From Phenylobacterium soli (GTDB lineage: Bacteria > Pseudomonadota > Alphaproteobacteria > Caulobacterales > Caulobacteraceae): DNA of 64,000 nucleotides. A program made the translations under genes and the position numbers. Positions 26,017 to 34,973 of this stretch are shown here, one piece after another. The DNA is taken from assembly GCF_003254475.1 (NCBI RefSeq), contig NZ_QFYQ01000001.1, forward strand, positions 2,108,001-2,172,000, written 5' to 3'. Positions within the stretch are counted from its first letter, which is position 1, and every line of letters begins with the position of its first letter. The notes beneath the pieces are model-generated. The model saw only the letters and a list, made by a program, of their open reading frames with translations. It did no database searches and was not told the origin of the DNA.

Positions 26017-27185
26017 TCCGCAAGTCCTACCCGCTTTCCAGTCGCCGCGGCCTGGTGGCCGGCGCGGCCCTTGTCGTCGCAGCCGGCCTGGGCTTCGCGG
26101 CCGCTAAGCTGACAACGCCCAAATCGGCGCCGCCCGAGGCATCTGCCGAGGCGGAGAAGCCGGCGTCCGCAGCTCTCCAACTGGACACGTCCCGGATCGC
26201 CGCGTCGGGCGTGAAGGTCGAGCCCGTCTCCGTGGGCGGCCTGGCGTCCGAGATCATGGCTCAGGCCACGGTCGCAGCCGAGCCGGGCGGGCAGGCGGTC
26301 CTGACCGCGCGCGCGGCGGGCGCTATCAGCCGGATCACCAAGCGCCTAGGCGACCCGGTACGCGCCGGCGAGGTTCTCGCGCTCGTCGAAAGCCGGGAGG
26401 CGTCGCAGATCGCCGCAGCGCGCAGCACCGCGGCGGCGAAGGCCGAGCTCGCGCGCAAGGTCTACGCCCGAGAGCGAAGGCTCTACGAGCAGAAGGTCAG
26501 CCCCCGTCAGGACATGGAGACCGCCCAGGCAGAGCTGGCCTCGGCCGAGGCCGAGGCCCGCGCCGCCAACGCCGCAGTGGGCGCCGCCGACGTTTCTCGG
26601 GACGGCCGCTACGTCATGGTGGTGAGCCCGATCGGCGGCCGCATCACGGCGACGACCGCGAGCCTCGGCGCCTTCGTGCAGCCGGAGACCGAGCTCTTCC
26701 GGGTCGCCGATCCAGCCAAGATCCAGGTGGAGGCCGCGGTGACCGCCGCGGACGCCCAGCGGGTGCAGCCGGGCGACGCCGCCGTGGTCGAGACGGGGTC
26801 CGGCGGCACGCGCGTTGCGGTCGTGCGCTCCGTCACGCCCAGCCTCAGCCCGGAGACCCGCTCGGCGACGGTCGTTCTGGCCCTGAAAAGCGGCGGCGGC
26901 GGCGCGCTGACGCCTGGGCAGACGGTCCGCGCGCGGATATCCGCGCAGCGCACCACGAGCGGCGGCATCATCGTGCCGGAGGAGGCGGCCCAGACTGTCG
27001 AAGGGCGCGACGCCGTCTTCGTCCGCACGCCCAAGGGGTTCCGGGTGCAGCCGGTCACCCTGGGCGCGCGCAGCGGGGGCCGCGTCCAGGTGCTCGCGGG
27101 TCTCAAGCCGGGGGACGCCGTCGCGACCCGCAACGCCTTCCTCCTCAAGGCCGAACTCGGCAAGGGCGCGGAGGACGAGGAATGA
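26013..27185 (+). CDS. czcB: CzcB-type membrane-fusion adaptor
   Basis: This 390-residue periplasmic adaptor has an N-terminal anchor (about residues 12-32), lipoyl halves flanking a helical hairpin (LARKVYARERRLYEQKVSP), and barrel domains ending in VTLGARSGGRVQVLAGLKPGD. It bridges CzcA and CzcC. It overlaps czcC by 4 bases and lies 31 bases before czcA. Unlike the CusB in this window it has no CusF domain. Confidence 0.93.
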   Translation: MIRKSYPLSSRRGLVAGAALVVAAGLGFAAAKLTTPKSAPPEASAEAEKPASAALQLDTSRIAASGVKVEPVSVGGLASEIMAQATVAAEPGGQAVLTARAAGAISRITKRLGDPVRAGEVLALVESREASQIAAARSTAAAKAELARKVYARERRLYEQKVSPRQDMETAQAELASAEAEARAANAAVGAADVSRDGRYVMVVSPIGGRITATTASLGAFVQPETELFRVADPAKIQVEAAVTAADAQRVQPGDAAVVETGSGGTRVAVVRSVTPSLSPETRSATVVLALKSGGGGALTPGQTVRARISAQRTTSGGIIVPEEAAQTVEGRDAVFVRTPKGFRVQPVTLGARSGGRVQVLAGLKPGDAVATRNAFLLKAELGKGAEDEE

Positions 27186-27216
27186 GCCGGACCCGTAGCG
27201 CCGGAGGCCTCAGGTC

Positions 27217-30200
27217 ATGATCGGGCAACTTCTTTCCCTGGCGGTGAAGGCGCGCTGGTACGTCCTCTTCATCACCCTCCTCGTCGCCGCCGTAGGCGTG
27301 TGGCAGCTCGGCAAGCTGCCGATCGACGCCGTGCCGGACATCACCAACAAGCAGGTGCAGATCAATACGGTCGATCCGGCCCTCTCGCCGATCGAGATGG
27401 AAAAGCGGGTGACCTTCCCCGTGGAGACCGCGCTCGCGGGCATTCCGGGCCTGGAGAGCACGCGCTCGATCTCGCGCAACGGCTTTTCCCAGGTCACCGC
27501 CGTCTTCAAGGACAGCAGCGACCTCTATTTCGCCCGGCAACAGGTGGCCGAGCGTCTGGCCCAGGCCCGCGACAGCCTGCCCGAGGGCGTTCAGCCGCAG
27601 ATCGGACCGGTCACGACCGGTCTCGGCGAAGTCTTCATGTACACGGTCGAGTTTGCTCGGCCGGGCGGGAAGGGCGGGACGGCGCGGGACGGCGCGCCGG
27701 GCTGGCAGAGCGACGGTTCCTACCTCACGCCGGAGGGCGAGCGGCTCTCCGACTCGGTCGCTCAGGCCGGCTATCTGCGCACCGTGCAGGACTGGATCAT
27801 CCGGCCGCAGCTGCGCACGGTGGCCGGCGTCGCCGGGATCGACTCCATCGGCGGCTACGAGAAACAGTACGTCGTCGAGCCCGATGCGGCGAAGCTGGCC
27901 GCCTATGGCGTCTCCTATGCGGACCTCGCCAAGGCTCTGGCGGCGGCGAACCTCTCGGTGGGCGCGAACTTCATCCAGCGCGCCGGCGAGGCGTACCTGG
28001 TGCGGGCCGACGCGCGTGTGCGGACGCTGGACGAGATCGCCAACGCCGTTGTCGCCACGCGGCAGACCGTGCCGGTGGCGGTGAAGGATGTCGCGATCGT
28101 GCGCATCGGCGGCGACCTGCGTACGGGCGCCGCCACCAAGAATGGCCAGGAGGTCGTCGCCGGCACGGCGCTGATGCTAATCGGCGAGAACAGCCGGACC
28201 GTCGCCAAGGCGGTCGGTCAGAAGCTGGAGGAGGTAAAGAAGACCCTTCCCCCAGGGGTGGTGGTGAAGACGGCGCTCGACCGTTCGGTCCTTGTGAACG
28301 CCACCATCGCCACGGTGGAGCGCAACCTGACCGAAGGCGCGCTGCTCGTCGCAGCGACCTTGTTCCTGCTGCTGGGGAACGTGCGGGCGGCGCTGATCGC
28401 GGTGCTGGTGATCCCCTTCTCTTTCCTGATGATGGCCATCGGCATGAACGCGGTGAAGGTCCCAGGCAATCTGATGAGCCTCGGGGCCCTCGACTTCGGC
28501 CTGATCGTCGACGGGACGGTGATCATCATCGAGAACTGCCTGCTCCGGCTCGCTGGGCGGCAGCATCGCGAGGGCCGGCTCCTCGCCTTGCGGGAGCGGC
28601 TCGAGACCGTCCTTCACGCCTCGCAGGAGATGATCAGGCCCACCGTCTACGGCCAAGCGATCATCTTTCTAGTGTTCGCGCCGCTGCTGATGTTCGCCGG
28701 CACGGAAGGCAAGACCTTCTCGCCGATGGCGATCACCATCATGCTGGCGCTGGCGGCGGCCTTCGTCCTGTCGCTCACCTTCGTGCCGGCCATGGTCGCG
28801 ATCCTCATGCGCGGCAAGGTGGCCGAAACGGAAGTCCGGTTCCTCCAGAGGCTCAAAGCCCGCTACGAGCCCCTGCTGCAGCGTGCGATCGCGCGGCCGT
28901 GGCTGCCGATCGGCGGCGGGCTCGCGGTCTTCCTGGTGAGCGCCGTCGTGTTCACGACGCTGGGCCAGGAATTTATCCCCACGCTCGACGAGAAGAACGT
29001 GGCGCTCGGCGCGATGCGCATCCCCTCGACGTCCATCGAGCAGTCGAAGGCGATGCAGGAGCAGATCGAGCGGGCGGTCACGTCCGTGCCGGAGGTGGAG
29101 ATGATGTTCTCCAAGACGGGCACCGCCGAGGTGGCGACTGATCCGATGCCGCAAAACCAGTCGGACGGCTTCATCATCCTCAAGCCGAAGCGCGACTGGT
29201 CCGAGGGCGTGCGGACGAAGGAGGACGTCACCAACCGGATCCTCGAGAAGGTGAGCCCGCTGCTCGGCAACAGCTACGAGATCACCCAGCCGATCCAGAT
29301 GCGCTTCAACGAGCTCATCGCCGGGGTGCGCGGGGACGTGGCCATCAACCTCTACGGCGACGACCTGGAGAAGATGAGCGCGGCGGCCGCCAAAATCGGC
29401 CAGGTGCTCCAGTCGATCCCGGGCGCCCAGGGCGTCCGCGTCGAGCAGACCGCCGGCGCACCGACCCTCGACGTCAAGCTCGACCGGGCGGCCATCGCTC
29501 GCCTGGGGCTCACCGTCGAGGAGGTCGCCGATACGGTGGCGGCGGCAATTGGCGGGCGCGAAGCCGGCAACATCTTCCAGGGCGACAGGCGGTTCGACAT
29601 CGTCGTGCGCGTGCCGTCCGCCCAGCGCGACGATATCGACGCAATCGGCGCCATGCCGGTGATGCTGCCGGGCGCCGAGGGCCAGCCCCGGCAATCCGTA
29701 CCGCTTCGCCAGCTGGTGGAGCTTCGCTTCACCGACGGCCTCAACCAGGTCAGCCGCGAAAACGGCAAGCGTCGCGTGGTGATCCAGGTCAACGTCCGGG
29801 GGCGGGACATCGGCTCCTTCGTCAACGAGGCGCGCGCCAAGGTCGAGGCGGTCCCGCTTCCGTCAGGCTCGTACCTAAGCTGGGGCGGCCAGTATGAGAA
29901 CCTGAAGGCCGCGACCGCCCGGCTTGGCGTCGTCGTGCCGATCTGCTTCGTGCTGATCTTCCTGATCCTTTTCATGGCGCTCGGCGGCTTCGCGCCGGCG
30001 GCGGCGGTGTTTGCGGCCATTCCGTTGGGGCTCTCGGGCGGCATCTTCGCCTTGGCCCTCAGCGGCATCACCTTCTCGATCTCTGCGGCCGTGGGCCTGA
30101 TCGTCCTTGCCGGCGTCGCCGTGCTCAATGGCCTGGTGGTCATGTCGAGCATCCGCCAGCGGCTGGACGACGGCCGGCCCGTGGCGGAGGCGATCTACGA

Positions 30201-30462
30201 AGGCGCGGTCGAGCGGTTCCGGCCGGTGCTGATGACCGGTCTCGTGCCGGCGATCGGCTTCATCCCCATGGCGCTGGCGCATGGCACCGGCGCTGAGGTG
30301 CAGAAGCCGTTGGCCGTGGTGGTGATCGGTGGGCTGATCACGGCGACCGCCGTGACGCTGATCGTGCTCCCGGCCATCGCCCAGCTGATCCTCCGTCGGT
30401 TCGCCAGACCTCGTCCCGTTAGGGAGGAACAACCGCTCAAACCTGCGCCGCATCGCCCCTGA
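27217..30462 (+). CDS. czcA: CzcA, divalent-metal RND efflux permease
   Basis: This 1081-residue heavy-metal RND pump has the fourth-helix motif DFGLIVDGTVIIIEN, the CzcA-type (Co/Zn/Cd) signature, distinct from the Cus pump in the same window. A GGAGG ribosome site precedes ATG 27217. Both RND pore halves and the large periplasmic loops are intact. It should export divalent cations using proton flow. An 11-bp hairpin with a short T-run follows. Confidence 0.95.
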   Translation: MIGQLLSLAVKARWYVLFITLLVAAVGVWQLGKLPIDAVPDITNKQVQINTVDPALSPIEMEKRVTFPVETALAGIPGLESTRSISRNGFSQVTAVFKDSSDLYFARQQVAERLAQARDSLPEGVQPQIGPVTTGLGEVFMYTVEFARPGGKGGTARDGAPGWQSDGSYLTPEGERLSDSVAQAGYLRTVQDWIIRPQLRTVAGVAGIDSIGGYEKQYVVEPDAAKLAAYGVSYADLAKALAAANLSVGANFIQRAGEAYLVRADARVRTLDEIANAVVATRQTVPVAVKDVAIVRIGGDLRTGAATKNGQEVVAGTALMLIGENSRTVAKAVGQKLEEVKKTLPPGVVVKTALDRSVLVNATIATVERNLTEGALLVAATLFLLLGNVRAALIAVLVIPFSFLMMAIGMNAVKVPGNLMSLGALDFGLIVDGTVIIIENCLLRLAGRQHREGRLLALRERLETVLHASQEMIRPTVYGQAIIFLVFAPLLMFAGTEGKTFSPMAITIMLALAAAFVLSLTFVPAMVAILMRGKVAETEVRFLQRLKARYEPLLQRAIARPWLPIGGGLAVFLVSAVVFTTLGQEFIPTLDEKNVALGAMRIPSTSIEQSKAMQEQIERAVTSVPEVEMMFSKTGTAEVATDPMPQNQSDGFIILKPKRDWSEGVRTKEDVTNRILEKVSPLLGNSYEITQPIQMRFNELIAGVRGDVAINLYGDDLEKMSAAAAKIGQVLQSIPGAQGVRVEQTAGAPTLDVKLDRAAIARLGLTVEEVADTVAAAIGGREAGNIFQGDRRFDIVVRVPSAQRDDIDAIGAMPVMLPGAEGQPRQSVPLRQLVELRFTDGLNQVSRENGKRRVVIQVNVRGRDIGSFVNEARAKVEAVPLPSGSYLSWGGQYENLKAATARLGVVVPICFVLIFLILFMALGGFAPAAAVFAAIPLGLSGGIFALALSGITFSISAAVGLIVLAGVAVLNGLVVMSSIRQRLDDGRPVAEAIYEGAVERFRPVLMTGLVPAIGFIPMALAHGTGAEVQKPLAVVVIGGLITATAVTLIVLPAIAQLILRRFARPRPVREEQPLKPAPHRP

Positions 30463-30468
30463 TCTTTC

Positions 30469-30512
30469 GGGAGCCGCCGCGCCATGCGGTCCGCACTCCG
30501 GCGGCTCCCTTT
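30469..30512 (+). terminator. Probable terminator after czcA
   Basis: Arms GGGAGCCGCCG (30469-30479) and CGGCGGCTCCC (30499-30509) enclose a 19-base loop and are followed by TTT. The T-run is short, so termination may be partial, leaving the DUF190 gene weakly linked to the czc operon. Confidence 0.55.
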
Positions 30513-30561
30513 CCCGTCACGGCGGCTCGGACCCGCCTAACGAAACGAGGAACGCCATTCG

Positions 30562-30909
30562 ATGAAGACTCCCACCCAAGCGGTCTTGATGCGGATCTAC
30601 ACCGACCAGGACGCCCTGGTCGGTGATCGCTCCCTCGTCGAAATCATCGTCCGTCGCGCCCGTGACGCCCATCTGGCCGGCGCCACCGTGTTGCGCGGAC
30701 GCATGGGTTTTGGCGAATCTGCGCGCCTGCACGCGCACCGGCCCTTCGATCTTCGCGATAACCTGCCGGTCGTGATCGAGCTGGTCGACGATGAAGCGAA
30801 GCTGCACGCCTTTGTTCATCAGCTCGACGATCTGCCGGACATCGGCCTGGTCACGTTCGAGAAGGTGGAGGTGGTCCGCTACGGCGGGCACCCGCCGCGC
30901 CGCTCGTGA
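30562..30909 (+). CDS. DUF190 family protein
   Basis: This 115-residue cytoplasmic protein matches DUF190, a small P-II-like family often encoded with CrcB fluoride exporters or metal efflux genes. Visible are MRIYTDQDA at the start, a mid-region with ATVLRGRMGFG, and VVIELVDDEAKLHAFV. The function is unknown; the fold suggests a signalling or regulatory role. It lies 100 bases after czcA and 7 bases before the lipoprotein gene. Confidence 0.85.
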   Translation: MKTPTQAVLMRIYTDQDALVGDRSLVEIIVRRARDAHLAGATVLRGRMGFGESARLHAHRPFDLRDNLPVVIELVDDEAKLHAFVHQLDDLPDIGLVTFEKVEVVRYGGHPPRRS

Positions 30910-30916
30910 GGGCGCG

Positions 30917-31354
30917 ATGAAAACCCCGCGCCTGCTTCCCTGTCTCCTGGCGTTCGGCGTTCCCGTTGCGCTGAGCGCCTGCGTCAGCTTCGCGCGACCC
31001 CGATACCAAACGGTCGAGAGCGAGGTCATCCCTGCGTCCGGATTTTCGATTCAGCGGCCGGCCGCCATCGTTGATCCGGAGGGGCTTCGATTTCACGGCT
31101 GGATCTGCCGCGAATTATCAGGCGTCGGCCTGTTTTCGCCGCGAGCGCTGCGTGTCGAGCGGATCAATGGCTCCGGGGAGGTTATCGACTATGACAAAGC
31201 TGGCGTATCTCTCTCCCGAAATCCCGAGTGCTCGATCTACAACATCCCGACCTCGTGGACCTTGGGCCCTGGGGAGCGCGTGCGTGTGTGCGTCGCCGAC
31301 CGGGAGCGGTCGTGTCCATCGGTTCGGAGCCAGGATGGCAGAAGCCGGCGATGA
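30917..31354 (+). CDS. Lipoprotein of an unrecognised family, copy A
   Basis: This 145-residue protein has a lipobox (FGVPVALSAC, Cys22) and then YQTVESEVIPASGFSIQRP, EGLRFHGWICR, ALRVERINGSG and a C-terminal PGERVRVCVADRE with cysteine pairs. A second copy (32514-32957) and a truncated third (42669-42810) share the same spacing, with exactly 15 residues from the acylated Cys to the V of SEV/AEV. No known domain was recognised. It lies between DUF190 and the CDF exporter, so an envelope role linked to metals is plausible. The start ATG 30917 lies 7 bases after the DUF190 stop. Confidence 0.75.
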   Translation: MKTPRLLPCLLAFGVPVALSACVSFARPRYQTVESEVIPASGFSIQRPAAIVDPEGLRFHGWICRELSGVGLFSPRALRVERINGSGEVIDYDKAGVSLSRNPECSIYNIPTSWTLGPGERVRVCVADRERSCPSVRSQDGRSRR

Positions 31355-31450
31355 TGCGCCGGCCGATGCTTCCGCCGCTCCCGGCGCGCCGGCGCAACCG
31401 GGACCGTCCGCGCTGCATTTTGGAAGCTGCGGCGACTTGGGTCGCCTCCG

Positions 31451-32410
31451 ATGAGACCCGTGCCCATGGACGACCACGACCACGACCACGGACATGACGC
31501 AACGGGCCATGCGCACGGACCCGGCCACGCCCACGGGCCGGCCAAATTCGATCGCGCGTTCGCCATCGGTGTCGGCCTGAACATCGCCTTCGTGGCGATC
31601 GAAGCTGTGTTCGGCGTGCTCGCCAACTCCCTGGCCCTGCTGGCGGACGCCGGGCACAATCTCAGCGACGTCGCCGGGCTCCTGCTGGCCTGGGGCGCAG
31701 CATGGCTGGGGCGGCGGCGCCCGACCGCCAAGCGCACCTACGGCTACGGCCAGACCACGGTCCTGGCGGCGCTCGCCAACGCCATGCTGCTCCTGGTGGC
31801 CATCGGCGCCATTGGTTGGGAAGCGATCCGCCGCTTCCAGGACCCCCAGCCGGTGCATGGGATGACCGTGATGGTCGTGGCGACCATCGGCATCGGCATC
31901 AATGGGGCGACAGCGCTCCTCTTCATGCGCGGCCGCAAAGGCGACATCAACGTGCGGGGCGCTTTTCTCCACATGGCGGCTGACGCCGCGGTCTCCGCCG
32001 GGGTGGTGGTTGCAGGGTTGGTCATTCTGTTCACCCGTTGGCTCTGGCTCGACCCGGTGGTCAGCCTAGGCGTCGTGGTCGTCGTGGCCATCGGCACCTG
32101 GGGCCTGTTGAAGGACTCGATCGCCCTGGCCATCGACTCGGTGCCCGCGGGGATCGATGCCGACGAGGTGGCGGCGTTCCTGCGCAGCCTTCCTGGCGTC
32201 TCCGAAGTGCACGACCTGCACATATGGCCGCTCAGCACGACGCTCACCGCCTTGACGGCGCACCTCGTGCGCATCGACGCGCAAATCGACGACCGATTCA
32301 CAGCAGACCTCGCCGCCGAGCTCCAGCGGCGATTCGGCATCGCCCATGCCACGGTCCAGTTGGAGCGAGGCGACGTTCCCTGCCATCTTGAGCCAGCGCA
32401 CGTGGTTTAG
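31451..32410 (+). CDS. czcD: CzcD/ZitB-type cation diffusion facilitator
   Basis: This 319-residue inner-membrane Zn/Cd/Co exporter has a His-rich N-terminus (DDHDHDHGHDATGHAHGPGH), six hydrophobic helices and the CDF zinc motifs LLADAGHNLSD and HMAADAAVS. A cytoplasmic C-terminal domain follows with VHDLHIWPLS and a PCHLEP tail. It removes cations from the cytoplasm to the periplasm for RND export. ATG 31451 or 31466 (residue 6) may be the start. A degraded duplicate of its last 130 bases lies at 34754-34885. Confidence 0.94.
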   Translation: MRPVPMDDHDHDHGHDATGHAHGPGHAHGPAKFDRAFAIGVGLNIAFVAIEAVFGVLANSLALLADAGHNLSDVAGLLLAWGAAWLGRRRPTAKRTYGYGQTTVLAALANAMLLLVAIGAIGWEAIRRFQDPQPVHGMTVMVVATIGIGINGATALLFMRGRKGDINVRGAFLHMAADAAVSAGVVVAGLVILFTRWLWLDPVVSLGVVVVVAIGTWGLLKDSIALAIDSVPAGIDADEVAAFLRSLPGVSEVHDLHIWPLSTTLTALTAHLVRIDAQIDDRFTADLAAELQRRFGIAHATVQLERGDVPCHLEPAHVV

Positions 32411-32513
32411 ACGCAGACAGCAAGCCACCTTGGTTGACAGCAGCACCCTGCTCGTGACCGCGTCTTCCTGCGGACCGCCAGAATCCGCGATGCGGAGGGC
32501 GCGCGCTGGGACC

Positions 32514-32957
32514 ATGGGCCACCTTCCCAACCTGAGGCGGCGCCTTTCGACGAAGCTCTGGAATGTACTCTGGAGCTCGGCGGGCGCCCTGGGCCTCACC
32601 AGCTGTCTGATGCTCCCACATCCGACTTATCAGTCGATCCTGAGCGAAGTGGCCGGCGGCTTCAGCATCCAACGACCGGCCGCGATGGTGCGTCCCGAGG
32701 GCCTGCGGTTTCTCGGCTGGGCCTGCCGCGATTGGCCCGGCTATACCGCGCCGCGCTCCCTGCGCCTGGAGCGCCTCGATTCTTCGGGTCGTGTCGTAGA
32801 ATCAGTTCGTACAGGCGTGAACTTGGCGAATCGGCCCGACTGCACCGTCTATGTCTTTGCGACCCGCTGGAGCTTGACCGAAGGCGAGCGGGTAAGGCTC
32901 TGCGCAGCCGACGACTCTCAGCCATGCCCGTCCCCCAAGCCGCGTGCTTATCACTGA
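32514..32957 (+). CDS. Lipoprotein of an unrecognised family, copy B
   Basis: This 147-residue paralogue of the gene at 30917 is recognised by a lipobox-like LGLTSC, a TYQSILSEV segment, GGFSIQRPAAMVRPEG, LRFLGWACRDW and a C-terminal GERVRLCAADD. It lacks three residues of copy A after SEV. ATG 32514 is chosen for the basic-plus-hydrophobic signal; ATG 32490 in frame is the alternative. It lies 103 bases downstream of czcD, so the pair flanks that gene on both sides. Confidence 0.72.
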   Translation: MGHLPNLRRRLSTKLWNVLWSSAGALGLTSCLMLPHPTYQSILSEVAGGFSIQRPAAMVRPEGLRFLGWACRDWPGYTAPRSLRLERLDSSGRVVESVRTGVNLANRPDCTVYVFATRWSLTEGERVRLCAADDSQPCPSPKPRAYH

Positions 32958-33199
32958 CGTCTAAACGGGGCGGCAGGACCGGCTTCGAAGATCAAAGCTG
33001 TAGTCCTGCATGCCCACATAAGATGCGCTTGGGGTGAACGCTTCCGGTCAGCCGGCCAGAGGTTGTCGGTCGCTACTCCGAGGATATGTCGGGTCGCTCT
33101 GAACGAAAGATCGATCAACGATGGTTGGCATGATGGCCGCCATCGGGCAGAGCTGAGCCGCTCGTACAACATCACCCAATCTTGGCCGAAGGACGCCCC

Positions 33200-34591
33200 G
33201 TGCCGAGCCCCCCACTGCAGCTCCTCGCCATCGTCGCCGCCCTTTTGATCGTGGCGCCGGCAACGAACGCGCGAAGCCAGCCCGAGCCGCAGCCGAAACA
33301 GGAAAGCCCGTCACCCGAAACGCAAAGGGCGGAGCAAGGTGATGCATCGCCGCCCGAGCGCTTCGCGATTCATCTGCAGGGAACCGACATCCTGCAGCAT
33401 TACGGCCGGTTCCACAGTCCCTATCAGGGGGCGAACAGTTTCCGATCACAAGGCGGGTCGGGCAACACGGTTGATGCAACCCTCTATCTCGGTGTGCGGC
33501 CGTGGTCGGGCGCGGAGCTCTGGGCCAACCTTGAAATGTACCAGGGTTATGCGCCGAGCAACACAGTCGGCGTGGCCGGATACGTGAATGGCGATGGGGC
33601 GAAAGTCGGCCGCGCCCATGCTTATGGTCGCATCGCGCGTGTGTTCCTCCGGCAGACCATCGATTTGGGGGGTGAACAGGAGAATGTTGACGCTGACGTC
33701 AATCAGCTCGGCGGCGCGCGGGCTAAGAACAGGTTAGTCGTCGCCGCGGGAAAGCTGAACGTCACCGACGTATTCGATACGAATAAATATGCGCACGATG
33801 CGCGCCATGACTTTCTAAACTGGTCGCTCATCGACGCTGGCAGTTTCGACTACGCCGCAGATGCCTGGGGCTACACCTATGGGCTGGCCACTGAACTTTA
33901 CCGGGGTGACTGGGCTTGGCGGGTCGGTGTGTTCGACCTTTCGATTGTGCCCAATAACGCGGAGCTGACGCATGATTTCAGCCAATTCCAAATTGTCGCC
34001 GAGGCGGAGCGGCGGTTTTCGCTTCGCGGTCGTCCCGGCGCGCTGCGCGTAACCGGCTTTCTCAGCCGTGGCCGGATGGGACGTTATGACGATGCGGTCC
34101 GGTTGGCTGAAACCCCAGGCGTAACGCCCGACATCTCACTTGTGCGCCGCTATCGCAGCCGCCCTGGAGTGCACTTGAATCTGGAACAAGAGGTCGCGAA
34201 CGGCATCGGCGTGTTTGCCCGCTTGGGCTGGGCGGATGGGCGTTACGAGTCCTATGAGTACACTGACATTGACCAGACTGCGCAGGCGGGATTGTCCATC
34301 GTCGGCGGCGCGTGGGGCCGTAAGGACGACACCTTCGGCGTCGCTGTGGTGGTGAACCGGCTTTCATCGGCTGGCCACCGTTACCTGAACGCTGGCGGGT
34401 TAGGTATCCTCGTCGGTGACGGCCGCCTGCCGCACCCAGGGACCGAGGAAATCGTAGAGGCATATTACAGCCTCTCCGTGCTCAAGGACGTGACGCTCAG
34501 CCTCGATGATCAGCTGATCGAGCGCCCGGCTTACAACCGAGATCGAGGGCCGGCTAACGTGATCGGAGTACGACTCCACATCCAGCATTGA
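33200..34591 (+). CDS. OprB-family carbohydrate-type porin
   Basis: This 463-residue outer-membrane barrel protein has a signal peptide (LAIVAALLIVAPATNA) and a Pro/Gln-rich linker. The OprB-like region follows: HLQGTDILQHYGRFHSPY, KLNVTDVFDTNKYAHD, FLNWSLIDAGSFDYAAD and a final aromatic-ending strand. GTG 33200 has AAGGA six bases upstream and is preferred over TTG 33182 in the same frame. The coding DNA looks less GC-rich by eye than its neighbours. Why it sits in a metal-resistance block is unclear; OprB proteins usually pass sugars or small organic solutes. Confidence 0.88.
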   Translation: MPSPPLQLLAIVAALLIVAPATNARSQPEPQPKQESPSPETQRAEQGDASPPERFAIHLQGTDILQHYGRFHSPYQGANSFRSQGGSGNTVDATLYLGVRPWSGAELWANLEMYQGYAPSNTVGVAGYVNGDGAKVGRAHAYGRIARVFLRQTIDLGGEQENVDADVNQLGGARAKNRLVVAAGKLNVTDVFDTNKYAHDARHDFLNWSLIDAGSFDYAADAWGYTYGLATELYRGDWAWRVGVFDLSIVPNNAELTHDFSQFQIVAEAERRFSLRGRPGALRVTGFLSRGRMGRYDDAVRLAETPGVTPDISLVRRYRSRPGVHLNLEQEVANGIGVFARLGWADGRYESYEYTDIDQTAQAGLSIVGGAWGRKDDTFGVAVVVNRLSSAGHRYLNAGGLGILVGDGRLPHPGTEEIVEAYYSLSVLKDVTLSLDDQLIERPAYNRDRGPANVIGVRLHIQH

Positions 34592-34753
34592 TGCACTGCC
34601 GCGCAGGCTCCATGGAGCCGGCCACTGCCGTCGCCAAAGCGGCAGACCCTCCGCGTAAGAGCGCCGCCTGGTCTCGTCCGGCGAGCCAGAATTCGAAAGT
34701 CAGCAGCGCCACGTCCGCGAAGCTGCAAGGGGTTTCAAAGTCGGCCGGCGCGT
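34592..34753. other. Noncoding spacer after the porin gene
   Basis: No gene was identified. A perfect 14-base palindrome, GGCTCCATGGAGCC, lies at 34606-34619, just after the porin stop. It joins on its right to the decayed duplicate of the czcD 3' end. Confidence 0.4.
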
Positions 34754-34885
34754 GCGGATGGCTGCGCAATTCGACAACCGATCCACAGCTGACCTCATCG
34801 TCGAGCTCCGGCGACGGGATCGCCCATGCAACGGATCAGTTGGCGCGTGGCGACGTCCCCTGCCATGTTGAGCCGGCGCACGTGG
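34754..34885 (+). pseudogene. Degraded duplicate of the czcD 3' end
   Basis: This stretch aligns with the last part of czcD (about 32272-32405). Shared runs include ATCGCCCATGC, CAGTTGG, GGCGACGT, CCCTGCCAT and GCGCACGTGG in the same order and spacing apart from a two-base deletion and many substitutions. No frame is maintained, and the rest of the gene is missing. It shows that a segment including czcD was once duplicated here, then largely lost. Confidence 0.75.
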
Positions 34886-34973
34886 CGCAGGGCTGGCAAG
34901 CGCCCTTGCGAGGCTCGCCCGATTCCAACGGTAGCGGCGCGATCACGCAGCGAGATCAGCGTCGGCGAGGTCG

